Source: Microbispora corallina (GTDB taxonomy: Bacteria > Actinomycetota > Actinomycetes > Streptosporangiales > Streptosporangiaceae). From it: a stretch of 64,000 bases of DNA. A program made the translations under genes and the position numbers. Positions 7,287 through 16,919 of this stretch are shown here, in pieces (the stretch's first letter is position 1; each line of letters begins with the position of its first letter). The stretch lies in assembly GCF_016863035.1 (NCBI RefSeq), contig NZ_BOOC01000001.1, positions 186,001 through 250,000 of the forward strand, read 5' to 3'. The notes beneath the pieces were generated by a model. That model had not been told where the DNA came from. It saw only the letters and a program-made list of their open reading frames with translations, and ran no database searches.

Positions 7287-10200
7287 ATGTCTTCTCACTA
7301 CTTCCGCTCGCTCCCGGCACAGGTCGATTTGCCGGCCCTCGAACGCGAGGTGCTCGAGCGCTGGCGAGACGGGAAGGTCTTCGAGCGCTCGATCGAGCAG
7401 AACGCCGACGGCCCCTCCTGGGTGTTCTACGAGGGCCCGCCGACGGCCAACGGCATGCCCGGCGTCCACCACGTCGAGGCCCGCGTCTTCAAGGACGTCT
7501 TCCCCCGCTACAAGTCGATGCGCGGCTACCACGTGGCCCGCAAGGCCGGCTGGGACTGCCACGGCCTGCCCGTCGAGGTCGCGGTCGAGAAGGAGCTCGG
7601 CCTGTCGGGCAAGCCCGAGATCGAGGCGTACGGGATCGCGGAGTTCAACGCGCGCTGCCGCGAGTCGGTGCTGCGGCACGTCGACGCGTTCGAAGAGATG
7701 ACCCAGCGGATGGGCTACTGGATCGACCTGTCCCAGGCCTACCGCACGATGGACCCGCAGTACGTCGAGGCCGTCTGGTGGTCGCTGAAGCGGATCTGGG
7801 AGAAGGACCTGCTGTTCCGCGACTTCCGGATCACGCCGTACTGCCCGCGCTGCGGCACCGGGCTGTCGGACCACGAGCTGGGCCAGCCGGGCGGCTACGA
7901 GACGGTCTCCAGCCCCTCGGTGTACGTCCGCATGCCCGCGACCTCCGGACGCCTGGCCGAGCTGGGCGCGTCGCTGCTCATCTGGACCACCACGCCCTGG
8001 ACGCTGGTCTCCAACACAGCGGTCGCCGTCCACCCCGACGTGACCTACGTCGCGGCGCGGCACGGCGACGAGGTGCTGGTGGTGGCCGAGCCGCTGCTGG
8101 CCCAGGTGCTGGGCGACGACGCCGAGGTGCTGGCGACCTTCTCCGGCGAGGAGTTGGAGCACACCACCTACTCCCGGCCGTTCGACCTGGTCGACATCCC
8201 GGGCGCGCACTACGTCGTGCTCGGCACCTACGTCACGGTCGAGGACGGCACCGGCCTGGTCCACCAGGCGCCGGCCTTCGGCGCCGACGACATGGCGGTG
8301 TGCAAGCGGTACGGCATGCCGGTGGTCAACCCGATCGGCCCCGACGGGCGGTTCCTCCAGGACGTCCCGCTGGTCGGCGGGACGTTCTTCAAGGACGCCG
8401 ACGAGCCGCTGACCGCGAACCTGCGCGAGCGCGGCCTGCTGTTCCGTGGCGGCCACTTCGAGCACAGCTACCCGCACTGCTGGCGCTGCCACACGCCGCT
8501 GCTGTACTACGCGCTCCCGTCCTGGTACATCAGGACCACCGCGGTCAAGGACGCGATGCTCGCGGAGAACGAGCGCACCACCTGGTACCCCGAGACGATC
8601 AAGCACGGCCGGTACGGCGAGTGGCTACGCAACAACGTCGACTGGGCGCTGTCGCGGTCGCGCTACTGGGGCACCCCGCTGCCGCTGTGGGTCTGCACGG
8701 CCGACGACTCCCACATCACGTGCGTTGGGTCGCTGAAGGAGCTGGGCGAGCTCGCGGGCGCCGACCTGTCGGCCCTCGACCCCCACCGGCCGTACGTCGA
8801 CGACGTCACCTTCCCGTGCCCCACCTGCTCGGCCGAGGCGCGCCGGGTGCCGGACGTCATCGACGCCTGGTACGACTCGGGGTCGATGCCGTTCGCCCAG
8901 TGGGGCGCCCCCCACGTCAACCGGGACGTGTTCGAGAAGGCCTACCCCGCCCAGTTCATCTGCGAGGCCATCGACCAGACCCGCGGCTGGTTCTACTCGC
9001 TGATGGCCGTCGGCACGCTCGTGTTCGGCCGGTCGTCGTACGAGAACGTGCTGTGCCTGGGCCTGATCCTCGCCGAGGACGGCCGGAAGATGAGCAAGCA
9101 CCTGGGCAACGTCCTCCAGCCGATCCCGCTGATGGACCGGCACGGCGCCGACTCCCTGCGCTGGTTCATGGCCACGTCCGGGTCGCCCTGGGCGCCGCGC
9201 CGCATCGGGCACGCCGCGCTGGAGGAGATCGTCCGGAAGGTTCTTCTGACCTACTGGAACACGGCGTCGTTCTTCACGCTGTACGCCAACGCGGAGTCGT
9301 GGTCGCCGGACCGTCTCGCGGAGGCCCCGGCGCGGGAGGAGCGGCCGCTCATCGACCGGTGGGCGCTGGCCGAGCTGCACCGGACGGTCGCCGAGGTCAC
9401 CGCGGCCCTGGACGACTTCGACACCACCCGGGCGGGACGGCGGCTCACCGAGTTCCTCGACGACCTGTCCAACTGGTACGTCCGCCGGTCGCGCCGCCGC
9501 TTCTGGTCGGGCGAGGCCGCGGCCTTCGCGACGCTGTACGAGTGCCTGGAGACCGTCACCCGGCTGATGGCCCCGCTGGTGCCGTTCCTCACCGACTACG
9601 TGTGGGACGTGCTCCGCGACGCCGACGCCCCCGCCTCGGTCCACCTGACCGCCTGGCCGGAGGTGAACGAGGCGCTGCTCGACCCGGTCCTGTCGGAGCG
9701 GATGGCCCTGGTCCGCCGCCTCGTCGAGCTGGGCCGCTCCGCCCGCGCCTCGTCGTCGGTCAAGACCCGCCAGCCGCTCGGCCGGGCGCTGGTCGGCGCC
9801 CCCGGCTGGGCCGCGCTCCCCGACGAACTGCGCGAGCTGATCGCCGACGAGCTGAACGTCCAGCGTCTCGAGGACCTGTCCGGGTTCTCGGCCGACCTGG
9901 TGACGTTCACGGTCAAGCCGAACTTCCGGGCGCTGGGCAAGCGGTTCGGGTCCCAGACCAAGACCGCCGCCGCGGCGATCTCCGCCGCCGACCCCGCGTC
10001 GCTCGCCAGGGCCCTGCGGTCCGGTACGGCGCCCACCGTGGACGCCGGGGAGCTCGGCGTGCTCGAGCTGGGCCCGGACGACGTGATCGTCACCGAGCAG
10101 CCCCGCACCGGCTGGGCCGTGGAGACCGGCGCGATCGACACGGGCACCGGCGAGACGATCGCGCTCGACCTGACGATCACCGACGAACTGCGCCGGGCCG

Positions 10201-10445
10201 GGCTGGTCCGCGAGGTCGTCCGCCTCGTGCAGGACGCCCGCAAGGCGAGCGGTCTGTCCATCACCGACAGGATCGACCTGTGGTGGTCGGCGGACGGCGA
10301 GCTGGCCGAGGCCCTGCGGCACGGCGGCCGCGCGGTGGCCGACGAGGTGCTGGCCGCGAGCCTCACCGAGGGCTCCCCGGCCGAGGGCTCGCCCCGGTTC
10401 GAGGACGCCGACCTCGGTCTCTCCTTCGGGCTCCGCAAGGCCTGA
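7287..10445 (+). CDS. ileS: Isoleucyl-tRNA synthetase, type 2
   Basis: 1052-residue class I synthetase that charges tRNA-Ile. The first signature motif is GVHH (59-62) in PTANGMPGVHH, the altered form of HIGH used by type-2 (eukaryote-like) enzymes; the second is KMSKH (601-605). The editing domain (CP1) and C-terminal anticodon-binding regions are present, with CxxC pairs such as CPRCG. Type-2 enzymes are linked to natural mupirocin resistance (established knowledge). ATG 7287 follows the T-box leader; an earlier ATG at 7252 is out of frame. It is transcribed alone and ends at a strong hairpin. Confidence 0.97.
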   Translation: MSSHYFRSLPAQVDLPALEREVLERWRDGKVFERSIEQNADGPSWVFYEGPPTANGMPGVHHVEARVFKDVFPRYKSMRGYHVARKAGWDCHGLPVEVAVEKELGLSGKPEIEAYGIAEFNARCRESVLRHVDAFEEMTQRMGYWIDLSQAYRTMDPQYVEAVWWSLKRIWEKDLLFRDFRITPYCPRCGTGLSDHELGQPGGYETVSSPSVYVRMPATSGRLAELGASLLIWTTTPWTLVSNTAVAVHPDVTYVAARHGDEVLVVAEPLLAQVLGDDAEVLATFSGEELEHTTYSRPFDLVDIPGAHYVVLGTYVTVEDGTGLVHQAPAFGADDMAVCKRYGMPVVNPIGPDGRFLQDVPLVGGTFFKDADEPLTANLRERGLLFRGGHFEHSYPHCWRCHTPLLYYALPSWYIRTTAVKDAMLAENERTTWYPETIKHGRYGEWLRNNVDWALSRSRYWGTPLPLWVCTADDSHITCVGSLKELGELAGADLSALDPHRPYVDDVTFPCPTCSAEARRVPDVIDAWYDSGSMPFAQWGAPHVNRDVFEKAYPAQFICEAIDQTRGWFYSLMAVGTLVFGRSSYENVLCLGLILAEDGRKMSKHLGNVLQPIPLMDRHGADSLRWFMATSGSPWAPRRIGHAALEEIVRKVLLTYWNTASFFTLYANAESWSPDRLAEAPAREERPLIDRWALAELHRTVAEVTAALDDFDTTRAGRRLTEFLDDLSNWYVRRSRRRFWSGEAAAFATLYECLETVTRLMAPLVPFLTDYVWDVLRDADAPASVHLTAWPEVNEALLDPVLSERMALVRRLVELGRSARASSSVKTRQPLGRALVGAPGWAALPDELRELIADELNVQRLEDLSGFSADLVTFTVKPNFRALGKRFGSQTKTAAAAISAADPASLARALRSGTAPTVDAGELGVLELGPDDVIVTEQPRTGWAVETGAIDTGTGETIALDLTITDELRRAGLVREVVRLVQDARKASGLSITDRIDLWWSADGELAEALRHGGRAVADEVLAASLTEGSPAEGSPRFEDADLGLSFGLRKA

Positions 10446-10451
10446 TCGCAT

Positions 10452-10490
10452 GCGAAAGCGCCCGGGCGGATGCCGCCCGGGCGCTTTCGC
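10452..10490. terminator. Perfect 18-bp hairpin terminator
   Basis: GCGAAAGCGCCCGGGCGG (10452-10469) and its exact complement (10473-10490) flank an ATG loop. It starts eight bases after the ileS stop codon and faces the minus-strand gene ending at 10549, so it can serve both strands. The outer AAAG/CTTT pairs give a short T tract on either strand. Confidence 0.85.
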
Positions 10491-10548
10491 GTACCGAATC
10501 GATCAGGAGGGATCGGCGGCGCCTGGAAGGCCGCGCGGAGTCGCGGGG

Positions 10549-12642
10549 TCAGCCGCCCTGGCAGACCGAGCAGGGGGTCAAACCGGCCTCCTCGGCATCG
10601 GCACGGGTCATGACCTCGATGCCGCCGTCGTCCATGCCGCTGATGAGCGGGCACTCCCCGCTGTGGAAGCGCCGGGTGCCGACCATGACCTTCACCGAGC
10701 CCGCGGGCGGGTCACCGGCCGCCGGCGTTCCCGGGCGGGCCGCCTGGACGGTCCGGTCGCCCGCGTCGTCGGCGTCGTCGGCGCCGGGCTCACCGGTGGA
10801 CGTGGAGGCGGACACGCCCGTGTCGGAGCCCGACCCACCGGTCTCGGAGCCGGACTCACCGGTCGCGGAGGCCGACGCGCCGGAGCCTGCGGGCGTCCGG
10901 TCGGTGGAAGGCTCGTCGTCCGCGGCCTCGTCCTCGCCGGCGGACGAGGCGGGCGCCGAGCTGCGCTCGGCGGGCTCGTGGGAGGCGCCTCGGGGGGTGG
11001 CCGAGCCCACCCGGAGGGCGGCCACCTGCTCGGTCACGTCCCGGGTGTCGCCGTCGTCCAGGTCCTCGCCCGTGTCCGGACCTGTGTCCTCATCGGCGTC
11101 CCCGGCCGTGGTCGCGGCTGCGCCCGAGGTCCCGGAAGCGTCCGCCGCGCCGGGCGCGGGCCGTTCGTCGCGGGACGCGGCGTCCTTTCGTGCGGGAGCG
11201 GAGCCGGAGGTGGAGCCCGCGGAGACCGGCGACCCGGCGCGCCCGGGTCGCGTGGTCTCGGCCGGCTCCACCGGCTCCTCGCCCGCCGGCGTCGTGCCCG
11301 GCTCGCCCACGAGGCCGGCCCGCCCGGCGTCCCCGGTGGGGGCGGCGGGCTCCGCCTCGGCCGCGTCGGGCGCCGGCGGCTCGCCCTTCGCGGTGCCGGA
11401 TCTGTCCGTGCCCGATTCGTCCGTGCCGGACGTCGCGGCGCCGGAGGCGTCGTCGGCGTCTCCCCCGGCGGATCCCGGGACGGGGGCGGCGGTGTCGCGC
11501 CGCGCGGCCCCTCCCGGCTTGAACCAGTCGTGGGCGCGGCCCGTTCCCGCGTCCTCGGAACCGGAGCCGTCGCGGGCGTCGGCGGCCGTTCCCGTGCCGG
11601 AGGAGGTCGCGGACGCCGACGTCCAGGACGGCGCGGACGGCGCGCCCCAGCCGGTCGGGGTCCAGGAGGACGGGGCCGCCGCGGACGCGCCCTGCTCCAC
11701 CTGCTCGCTCGACGCGGCCGGGCGGAACGCGTCACGGCTGAACCAGTCGCGCGGGCTCCCCGGGGACGGCTCCGGCTCGGCGGCGTCCTCCGGCTCCGCG
11801 ACCTCGCCGGTCTTCGCGGGTTCCGCGGGTTCGGCAGGCTCGGCGGGTTCAGGCGACTCGGCGGCGGACTCCGCGAGCTCCTCGAGTGCGGGGGCGGGCG
11901 CGGGGATGAGGGGTTCGGGGGCCGGCTCGTGGCCGGCGGCGGGGCGGGACCGGTCGGGCTCGGCCGAGCCCGGTGTCCCGGAGGCCGGAGCAGTCGTGGG
12001 ACCGGCCTCGGCGCGGGCGCCGTCGCGGCGCTCCGCGGCCTCCTCGGGCTCCGCCGCGGTGCGGGCGGTCAGCTCCGGGAGGCAGGTGGTGCAGGGGGTG
12101 AAGCCCTCGTCGCGGGCCTCTTCGTACGTGAGCTCCTCGACGTCCCGCCCCACGAGCTGGCGGCAGGTCGCCGTGTGGAACCGCCTGCGGCCGGGGATCA
12201 CCAGGACGATCGCGTCAGGGTCGAGGCCGCGGCCGCCCGTCGCGGGCGGCCGGGTGACCGGGGCGGTCGCCTGGAGACGTGTGGGGAAGGACTGCGGCGG
12301 CAGTGCCCCGGGGTGCGTGACCGGGGGTGCCGCCACCATCGGCGTCGCCACCGGATGCGCCGGCGCCCCACTGAACGCCGCGCCGTACGCGCCGGTGACG
12401 GCGCCTGCGTGGGCGAGCTGCGGGACGGGCGAACCCGGGGGGGTGTGAGCCGGCCCGTCGGCGGCACGCCCGCCGGCGGGGAACAGCTCGTGGCGCCTCA
12501 GCAGTGCCCCGATCAGCAGGCAGACCGCGGACAGGACGCTGACCACGATCGACCACATCACGAGGGGCGGCGTCGCCAGCACCACGCCCGCGATGAGCAG
12601 GACGATGGCGGCGAGGACCAGGGCGGCACTGATGAGGATCAC
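10549..12642 (-). CDS. Membrane protein with two Cys/His zinc-type modules and a long disordered linker
   Basis: 697 residues, not a named family to me. Two N-terminal membrane helices (about 1-50) are followed by a module RRFHTATC...EARDEGFTPCTTC near residues 145-190. A linker of about 450 residues is very rich in Ala, Glu, Asp, Ser, Gly and Pro. A second copy, RRFHSGEC...DAEEAGLTPCSVC, closes the protein. Each copy offers one His and three Cys in the same spacing, likely zinc ligands; the pattern recalls small PCxxC modules seen beside nucleases and in Ada-type folds. It lies just downstream of wag31 on the same strand and may be co-transcribed, so an envelope or polar role is possible (inference). 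Confidence 0.8.
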   Translation of the reverse strand: MILISAALVLAAIVLLIAGVVLATPPLVMWSIVVSVLSAVCLLIGALLRRHELFPAGGRAADGPAHTPPGSPVPQLAHAGAVTGAYGAAFSGAPAHPVATPMVAAPPVTHPGALPPQSFPTRLQATAPVTRPPATGGRGLDPDAIVLVIPGRRRFHTATCRQLVGRDVEELTYEEARDEGFTPCTTCLPELTARTAAEPEEAAERRDGARAEAGPTTAPASGTPGSAEPDRSRPAAGHEPAPEPLIPAPAPALEELAESAAESPEPAEPAEPAEPAKTGEVAEPEDAAEPEPSPGSPRDWFSRDAFRPAASSEQVEQGASAAAPSSWTPTGWGAPSAPSWTSASATSSGTGTAADARDGSGSEDAGTGRAHDWFKPGGAARRDTAAPVPGSAGGDADDASGAATSGTDESGTDRSGTAKGEPPAPDAAEAEPAAPTGDAGRAGLVGEPGTTPAGEEPVEPAETTRPGRAGSPVSAGSTSGSAPARKDAASRDERPAPGAADASGTSGAAATTAGDADEDTGPDTGEDLDDGDTRDVTEQVAALRVGSATPRGASHEPAERSSAPASSAGEDEAADDEPSTDRTPAGSGASASATGESGSETGGSGSDTGVSASTSTGEPGADDADDAGDRTVQAARPGTPAAGDPPAGSVKVMVGTRRFHSGECPLISGMDDGGIEVMTRADAEEAGLTPCSVCQGG

Positions 12643-12688
12643 TGGGGGTTCTCCGAGCTACACGGGCCGAGGGGACCCGTTCAGGTGC

Positions 12689-13552
12689 TTACCGGCGGTC
12701 GTTGTGGGGGCCGTCGGGGCCGGGGAACGCGCCAGAGTGCTGGGGGGGCTCCTGGGCGAAGGGGTTGGGGGCCGCGGTCATCTGCTGGGGACCGGGGGCG
12801 ACCGCGTGCGCCATCGCGGGCGCGCCGCCGACGATCGGGAAGGCGCCGCTGCCCTCGGCGGAGACGTTCAGCTCGGCCAGCTGGTTCTCCAGGTACAGCT
12901 TGAGGCGGCTGCGGTACTCCCTCTCGAAGCTGCGCAGCTCCTCGACCTTGCGCTCGAGCTCGTCGCGGGTCTGCACCAGCGAGCCCATGGCCTGGCGGTG
13001 CCGCTCCTGCGCGTCGCGCTCCAGCGTCTCGGCCCGGGCGCGGGCGTCGCCGATGATCTGCTCGGCCTGGCGGCGAGCCTTGCCGAGGATGTCGTCGGCC
13101 TCGCGGCGCGCGCGGGTGACCGTCTCGTCCGCCTCGCGGCGCGCGTCGGCGATCGCCTGGTCGGCCGTCTGCTGGGCGAGGGCCAGCACGCGGGCCGCGG
13201 TGTCCATGTTGTCCTCGGCGGGCGGCAGGCCCATGCCGACAGGAACGGGCTCGGGGCGCACCGGCTCCGGGGGCTTGATCGGCTCAGGCTGAGGCGCCAT
13301 CATCTCCGGCTTCGGCTCCGCCACGGGGGCCGGCGCCATCTGCATCGGGTTCCCCATGCCCATGCCGCCGGGGACCTTGCCCCTCAGGCACTCGGCCAGC
13401 TTCGCACGGAGCTCCTCGTTCTCCTGAATGAGGCGGTCGAGCTCTGCCTCGACCTCGTCGAGGAAGGCGTCGACCTCCTCCTCGTCGTACCCCGGCCTGA
13501 GCCGGGTGGTACTGAACTGCTTGTTCCGCACATCAGCGGGCGTCAACGGCAT
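12689..13552 (-). CDS. wag31: DivIVA-family polar growth protein Wag31
   Basis: 287 residues. The N terminus MPLTPADVRNKQF...RPGYDEEEVDAFLDEV is the conserved DivIVA membrane-binding and dimer domain. A Pro/Met/Glu-rich linker (about 75-145) joins it to a long coiled coil (about 150-235) with Arg/Ala/Glu heptads, then a disordered tail. In actinobacteria this protein marks curved poles and organises tip growth, and the linker region is a known target of Ser/Thr kinases in Mycobacterium. Downstream of yggT in the usual dcw tail order. Start context and homology agree on ATG 13552. Confidence 0.96.
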   Translation of the reverse strand: MPLTPADVRNKQFSTTRLRPGYDEEEVDAFLDEVEAELDRLIQENEELRAKLAECLRGKVPGGMGMGNPMQMAPAPVAEPKPEMMAPQPEPIKPPEPVRPEPVPVGMGLPPAEDNMDTAARVLALAQQTADQAIADARREADETVTRARREADDILGKARRQAEQIIGDARARAETLERDAQERHRQAMGSLVQTRDELERKVEELRSFEREYRSRLKLYLENQLAELNVSAEGSGAFPIVGGAPAMAHAVAPGPQQMTAAPNPFAQEPPQHSGAFPGPDGPHNDRR

Positions 13553-13601
13553 TTGGGTCTCCTTGGCGCGCTTGGAGTCTGTCCGGCGAGACGGTGCCCG
13601 A

Positions 13602-13889
13602 TCAACGAAGCGCGTTCACAACTTGGATCAAGAGCAAGACCACAATGAACAGCACTGTGAAGCTCAGGTCAAAGGCCACCGTACCCAACCTGAGGGGCGG
13701 AATGAAACGGCGGAGGAACTTGAGAGGGGGATCGGTCACCGTGTAGATGACCTCCGCCAGCACCAGGACGAGCCCGGAGGGCCGCCATGCGCGGGCGAAC
13801 GCCTGCACCGTGTCTATGATCATTCTGCCGATCAGCAGGATCAGGAAGATGAAGAGGAGGAAGACCAAGATCTCACTAATGATCCCCAC
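13602..13889 (-). CDS. YggT family membrane protein
   Basis: 95 residues with two hydrophobic stretches (about 5-25 and 72-92) around the family core LAEVIYTVTDPPLKFLRRF. YggT/YlmG proteins occur next to sepF and divIVA in Gram-positive dcw clusters; their molecular role in envelope or division is not well defined. It lies between sepF and wag31 on the same strand. Confidence 0.92.
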   Translation of the reverse strand: MGIISEILVFLLFIFLILLIGRMIIDTVQAFARAWRPSGLVLVLAEVIYTVTDPPLKFLRRFIPPLRLGTVAFDLSFTVLFIVVLLLIQVVNALR

Positions 13890-13971
13890 GGTCGAGCCCC
13901 GCCTCCATCTGATCCTGCCGCCTCGGGTACACGCGGGTACCGCTCAGCCGGTCACTGTTCATGATGGAACT

Positions 13972-14499
13972 CTAGCTCTGGTTGAAGAAGCCGCGTTCCG
14001 CGATTCGAGCCTTGTCCTCGGCGGTCACCTCAACGTTGGCGGGGGACAACAGGAACACCTTGTTGGTAACACGTTCGATGCTTCCGTGTAGCCCAAAGAC
14101 GAGACCTGCCGCGAAATCGACAAGCCGTTTTGCGTCGCTGTCGACCATCTCGGTCAGATTCATGATGACCGGAGTGCCCTCGCGGAAGTGCTCGCCGATC
14201 GTGCGCGCCTCGTTGTACGTGCGGGGGTGAAGGGTCGTTATCCGCGCCAGATCGGTCGTACGGCGCTCCATGACGGCCGCCGGGGACCGGGGGGCGGGGA
14301 CGGGGGCGTCGCCCTCCTCGTCGCGCTCGTGGCCCGCGGCGTGGACCACCGGAGGAGCGGCGAACCCCCGCCGCTGCGACTCGTAGTCCTCGTCGCCGTA
14401 GTCCTCGTCGGTGCCGTACTCGGCCGCGTACCTGTCTTCGTAGCGGTCGTCCTCCACGAGACCGAGGTAGACCGCCATCTTGCGCATCGCGCCGGCCAT
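13972..14499 (-). CDS. sepF: Cell division protein SepF
   Basis: 175 residues. [14 protein letters not shown] is the amphipathic membrane-binding N terminus, followed by an acidic variable linker and the C-terminal SepF domain (about 85-170) with [15 protein letters not shown] and the VIMNLTEM strand. SepF bundles FtsZ and tethers it to the membrane, and is the essential anchor in actinobacteria that lack FtsA and ZipA. The annotated start MAGAMRK includes an alternative ATG four codons in. Downstream of ftsZ and yggS as expected. Confidence 0.96.
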   Translation of the reverse strand: MAGAMRKMAVYLGLVEDDRYEDRYAAEYGTDEDYGDEDYESQRRGFAAPPVVHAAGHERDEEGDAPVPAPRSPAAVMERRTTDLARITTLHPRTYNEARTIGEHFREGTPVIMNLTEMVDSDAKRLVDFAAGLVFGLHGSIERVTNKVFLLSPANVEVTAEDKARIAERGFFNQS

Positions 14500-14626
14500 C
14501 GCTCGTCGTCCTCCGTGTTACTGGTGCCTGCAAGGTCCCTGGGCAGGGCGGTGGCCGTACCCCCTTGGAGCGCACCGCTGGTCAACCTCTACCTGAGCGC
14601 GGACGTCAAGGTCCACTTGGGGGACA

Positions 14627-15367
14627 TTACCTGACGAAGGGCGTCCGGCGGCCGAGCAACGCCGTACCGACGCGCAGGTGTGTCGCGCCGTGCGCTATCG
14701 CCTGCGTCATATCTCCGCTCATGCCGGCCGATATCACCCTGGCGGAGGGGTGGTCCTCGCGCAATCGCTCCGCGACGGACCGCAACCGGCCGAACGCCTC
14801 CGAGGGCTCGGCGCCCAGAGGGGCGACGGCCATCACCCCGTCGAGCCTGAGCCCCCCGGCCCGGGCGACGGCGTCGGCGAGGGCCGGGACGTCGGCGGGG
14901 GCGGCCCCGCCGCGGCCGCCCGGCCCCCCGGCCGAACCGGCCCCCGGGGCCCCGGCGAGCGAGACCTGGATGAGGCAGCCGATCTCCCGGCCGGCCCGGA
15001 CGGCCTCCCGGGACAGCGCGTCCACCAGCCGCGTCCGGTCGACCGAGTGGATCACGTCGGCGAACGCGACGACCTGCCGGGCCTTGTTGGTCTGTAACTG
15101 CCCGATGAAGTGCCACCGCAGGCCCAGCCCGGTGCACTCGGCCGCCTTGGCCGCGGCCTCCTGGTCGCGGTTCTCCCCGATGTCGGTCACCCCGAGCGCG
15201 GCCAGCAGCCGTACGTCGGAGGCCGGGTACGTCTTGGTCACGGCGATGACCGTGACCTCCGACCGGGGCCTGCCGGCGGCCCGGCAGGCGTCCTCCACGC
15301 GCCGCCCGACCACGGCCAGGGCCGCCGCCAGCTCCTCGCGGCGCCGGTCGGCCGGAGCCTCAGCCAC
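14627..15367 (-). CDS. YggS family pyridoxal phosphate-binding homeostasis protein
   Basis: 246 residues, alanine-racemase-like barrel. The PLP lysine is in VTKTYP near residue 45, with the family blocks DIGENRDQE and WHFIGQLQTNK. Members balance vitamin B6 and amino-acid pools and have no known catalytic activity. A GTG start at 15367 lies 39 bases after the ftsZ stop. The laccase-domain gene often found between ftsZ and yggS in actinobacteria is absent here. Confidence 0.95.
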   Translation of the reverse strand: MAEAPADRRREELAAALAVVGRRVEDACRAAGRPRSEVTVIAVTKTYPASDVRLLAALGVTDIGENRDQEAAAKAAECTGLGLRWHFIGQLQTNKARQVVAFADVIHSVDRTRLVDALSREAVRAGREIGCLIQVSLAGAPGAGSAGGPGGRGGAAPADVPALADAVARAGGLRLDGVMAVAPLGAEPSEAFGRLRSVAERLREDHPSARVISAGMSGDMTQAIAHGATHLRVGTALLGRRTPFVR

Positions 15368-15406
15368 GGGCGGCCCGGGTCGTGCGGGTCGTGCGGGAAC
15401 GGTCGG

Positions 15407-16813
15407 TCACTTGAGGAAGTCCGGCACGTCGAGCTCCTCCTCCTGCTCCTCGAACACCACGGGGCGCCGGGGGCCGGGCTGGCTGACGCGCGAGGTGATC
15501 GGGGTCGGAGGCTCGGGCGCGGGCCGCGGGATCGACAGCGGCCCGGTCGTCGGGCCCTGATCCGCGCGGCCGGCGCCGTCGGCCGACGGCTCCCGGCCGA
15601 ACGCGGTCGCCGGCTCCGCCGCCGGGGCCGGCTGGCTCACCTGCTGGACCGGCGGCACGGCGGGCTGGACCGGCTGCTGAGGCGTCGCCGGGACCGGCGG
15701 GACCGCCGGGGTGGCGGGCGCCGAGGCCGTGCCCATGACCGGCCGGGCCGGCTGCTCGGCCTGCGGCTCCGGCTTCGCCGGCGCCTGAGGCGCGGCGGGC
15801 CGAGCCGCGGCGGCCGGGCGGGCCTGCTGCGGCCGCGTCAGCGGCGCGGCGACCGGCTTGGCCGGGGCCGGCTCGTCGAAGCCGGCCGCGATCACCGTCA
15901 CCCGGACCTCGTCGCCGAGGGCGTCGTCGATGACCGTGCCGAAGATGATGTTGGCGTCCGAGGCCGCGGCGTTGGACACCAGCTGGGCGGCCTCATTGAT
16001 CTCGAACAGGCCCAGGTCGGAGCCGCCCGCGATGGACAGCAGCACGCCGTGGGCGCCGTCGATGCTCGCCTCCAGCAGCGGGCTGGAGACCGCCATCTCC
16101 GCGGCGGCGACCGACCGGTCGTCGCCCCTGGCGTGGCCGATGCCCATGAGGGCCGAGCCCGCGCCGGACATGACCGACTTCACATCGGCGAAGTCCAGGT
16201 TGATCAGACCGGGCGTGGTGATGAGGTCGGTGATGCCCTGCACACCGGACAGCAGCACCTGGTCGGCGGCCTTGAACGCGTCGAGCACGCTCACCTGGCG
16301 ATCGGAGATCGACAGCAGCCGGTCGTTCGGAATGACGATCAGCGTGTCGACCTCCTCGCGGAGGGTCTCGATGCCGGCCTCGGCCTGCATGGCCCGGCGC
16401 TTGCCCTCGAAGCTGAAGGGCCGGGTGACCACGCCGATCGTCAGCGCGCCGAGCGAGCGGGCGATGCTGGCCACGACCGGCGCGCCGCCGGTTCCGGTGC
16501 CGCCACCCTCGCCCGCGGTCACGAAGACCATGTCGGCGCCCTTGATGACCTCTTCGATCTCCTCCCGGTGGTCCTCGGCGGCCTTGCGGCCCACCTCCGG
16601 GTTGGCGCCCGCGCCGAGGCCCCGCGTGAGCTCGCGCCCCACGTCGAGCTTCACGTCGGCGTCACTCATCAGCAGCGCCTGGGCGTCAGTGTTTATGGCG
16701 ATGAACTCGACGCCCTTGAGTCCCTCCTCGATCATCCGGTTGACGGCGTTCACTCCGCCGCCGCCGATGCCGACGACCTTGATGACCGCGAGGTAGTTCT
16801 GCGGTGCTGCCAC
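15407..16813 (-). CDS. ftsZ: Cell division GTPase FtsZ
   Basis: 468 residues. Tubulin-like GTPase that forms the Z ring. [11 protein letters not shown] near the N terminus and the signature GGGTGTG (about 103-109) bind GTP; the T7 loop [11 protein letters not shown] (about 202) supplies catalytic acid. A proline/alanine-rich linker of about 140 residues ends in the conserved tail peptide DVPDFLK, the docking site for SepF and others. GTG 16813 gives the usual actinobacterial N terminus [13 protein letters not shown]; an in-frame ATG at 16846 would add 11 atypical residues. It follows ftsQ after a 276-base gap that probably has its own promoter. Confidence 0.97.
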   Translation of the reverse strand: MAAPQNYLAVIKVVGIGGGGVNAVNRMIEEGLKGVEFIAINTDAQALLMSDADVKLDVGRELTRGLGAGANPEVGRKAAEDHREEIEEVIKGADMVFVTAGEGGGTGTGGAPVVASIARSLGALTIGVVTRPFSFEGKRRAMQAEAGIETLREEVDTLIVIPNDRLLSISDRQVSVLDAFKAADQVLLSGVQGITDLITTPGLINLDFADVKSVMSGAGSALMGIGHARGDDRSVAAAEMAVSSPLLEASIDGAHGVLLSIAGGSDLGLFEINEAAQLVSNAAASDANIIFGTVIDDALGDEVRVTVIAAGFDEPAPAKPVAAPLTRPQQARPAAAARPAAPQAPAKPEPQAEQPARPVMGTASAPATPAVPPVPATPQQPVQPAVPPVQQVSQPAPAAEPATAFGREPSADGAGRADQGPTTGPLSIPRPAPEPPTPITSRVSQPGPRRPVVFEEQEEELDVPDFLK

Positions 16814-16883
16814 GACGAGGGGCCTTTCCGCTCGTTTGCGTTTCATGCGGGCAGGGCCCGCCGTCTTCGTTTGGAACTCTCAC

Positions 16884-16919
16884 CCTCAAGTTGAGATTCA
16901 GAGTTATGTCAACCTGAGG
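16884..16919 (-). promoter_or_regulatory. Inverted repeat with TTGACA upstream of ftsZ
   Basis: CCTCAAGTTG (16884-16893) and CAACCTGAGG (16910-16919) form a 10-base inverted repeat with one mismatch and a 16-base spacer. On the minus strand the outer arm contains TTGACA (16912-16907), a consensus -35 box pointing toward ftsZ. The -10 element is not obvious. The position, 71-106 bases before the ftsZ start, suggests a regulated ftsZ promoter. Confidence 0.5.

Noticed and set aside
6734-12448. Open frame of 1904 codons on the plus strand
   Set aside because: It runs through the T-box, ileS in another frame and the antisense of the zinc-module gene; it is an artefact of high GC with no ribosome site.
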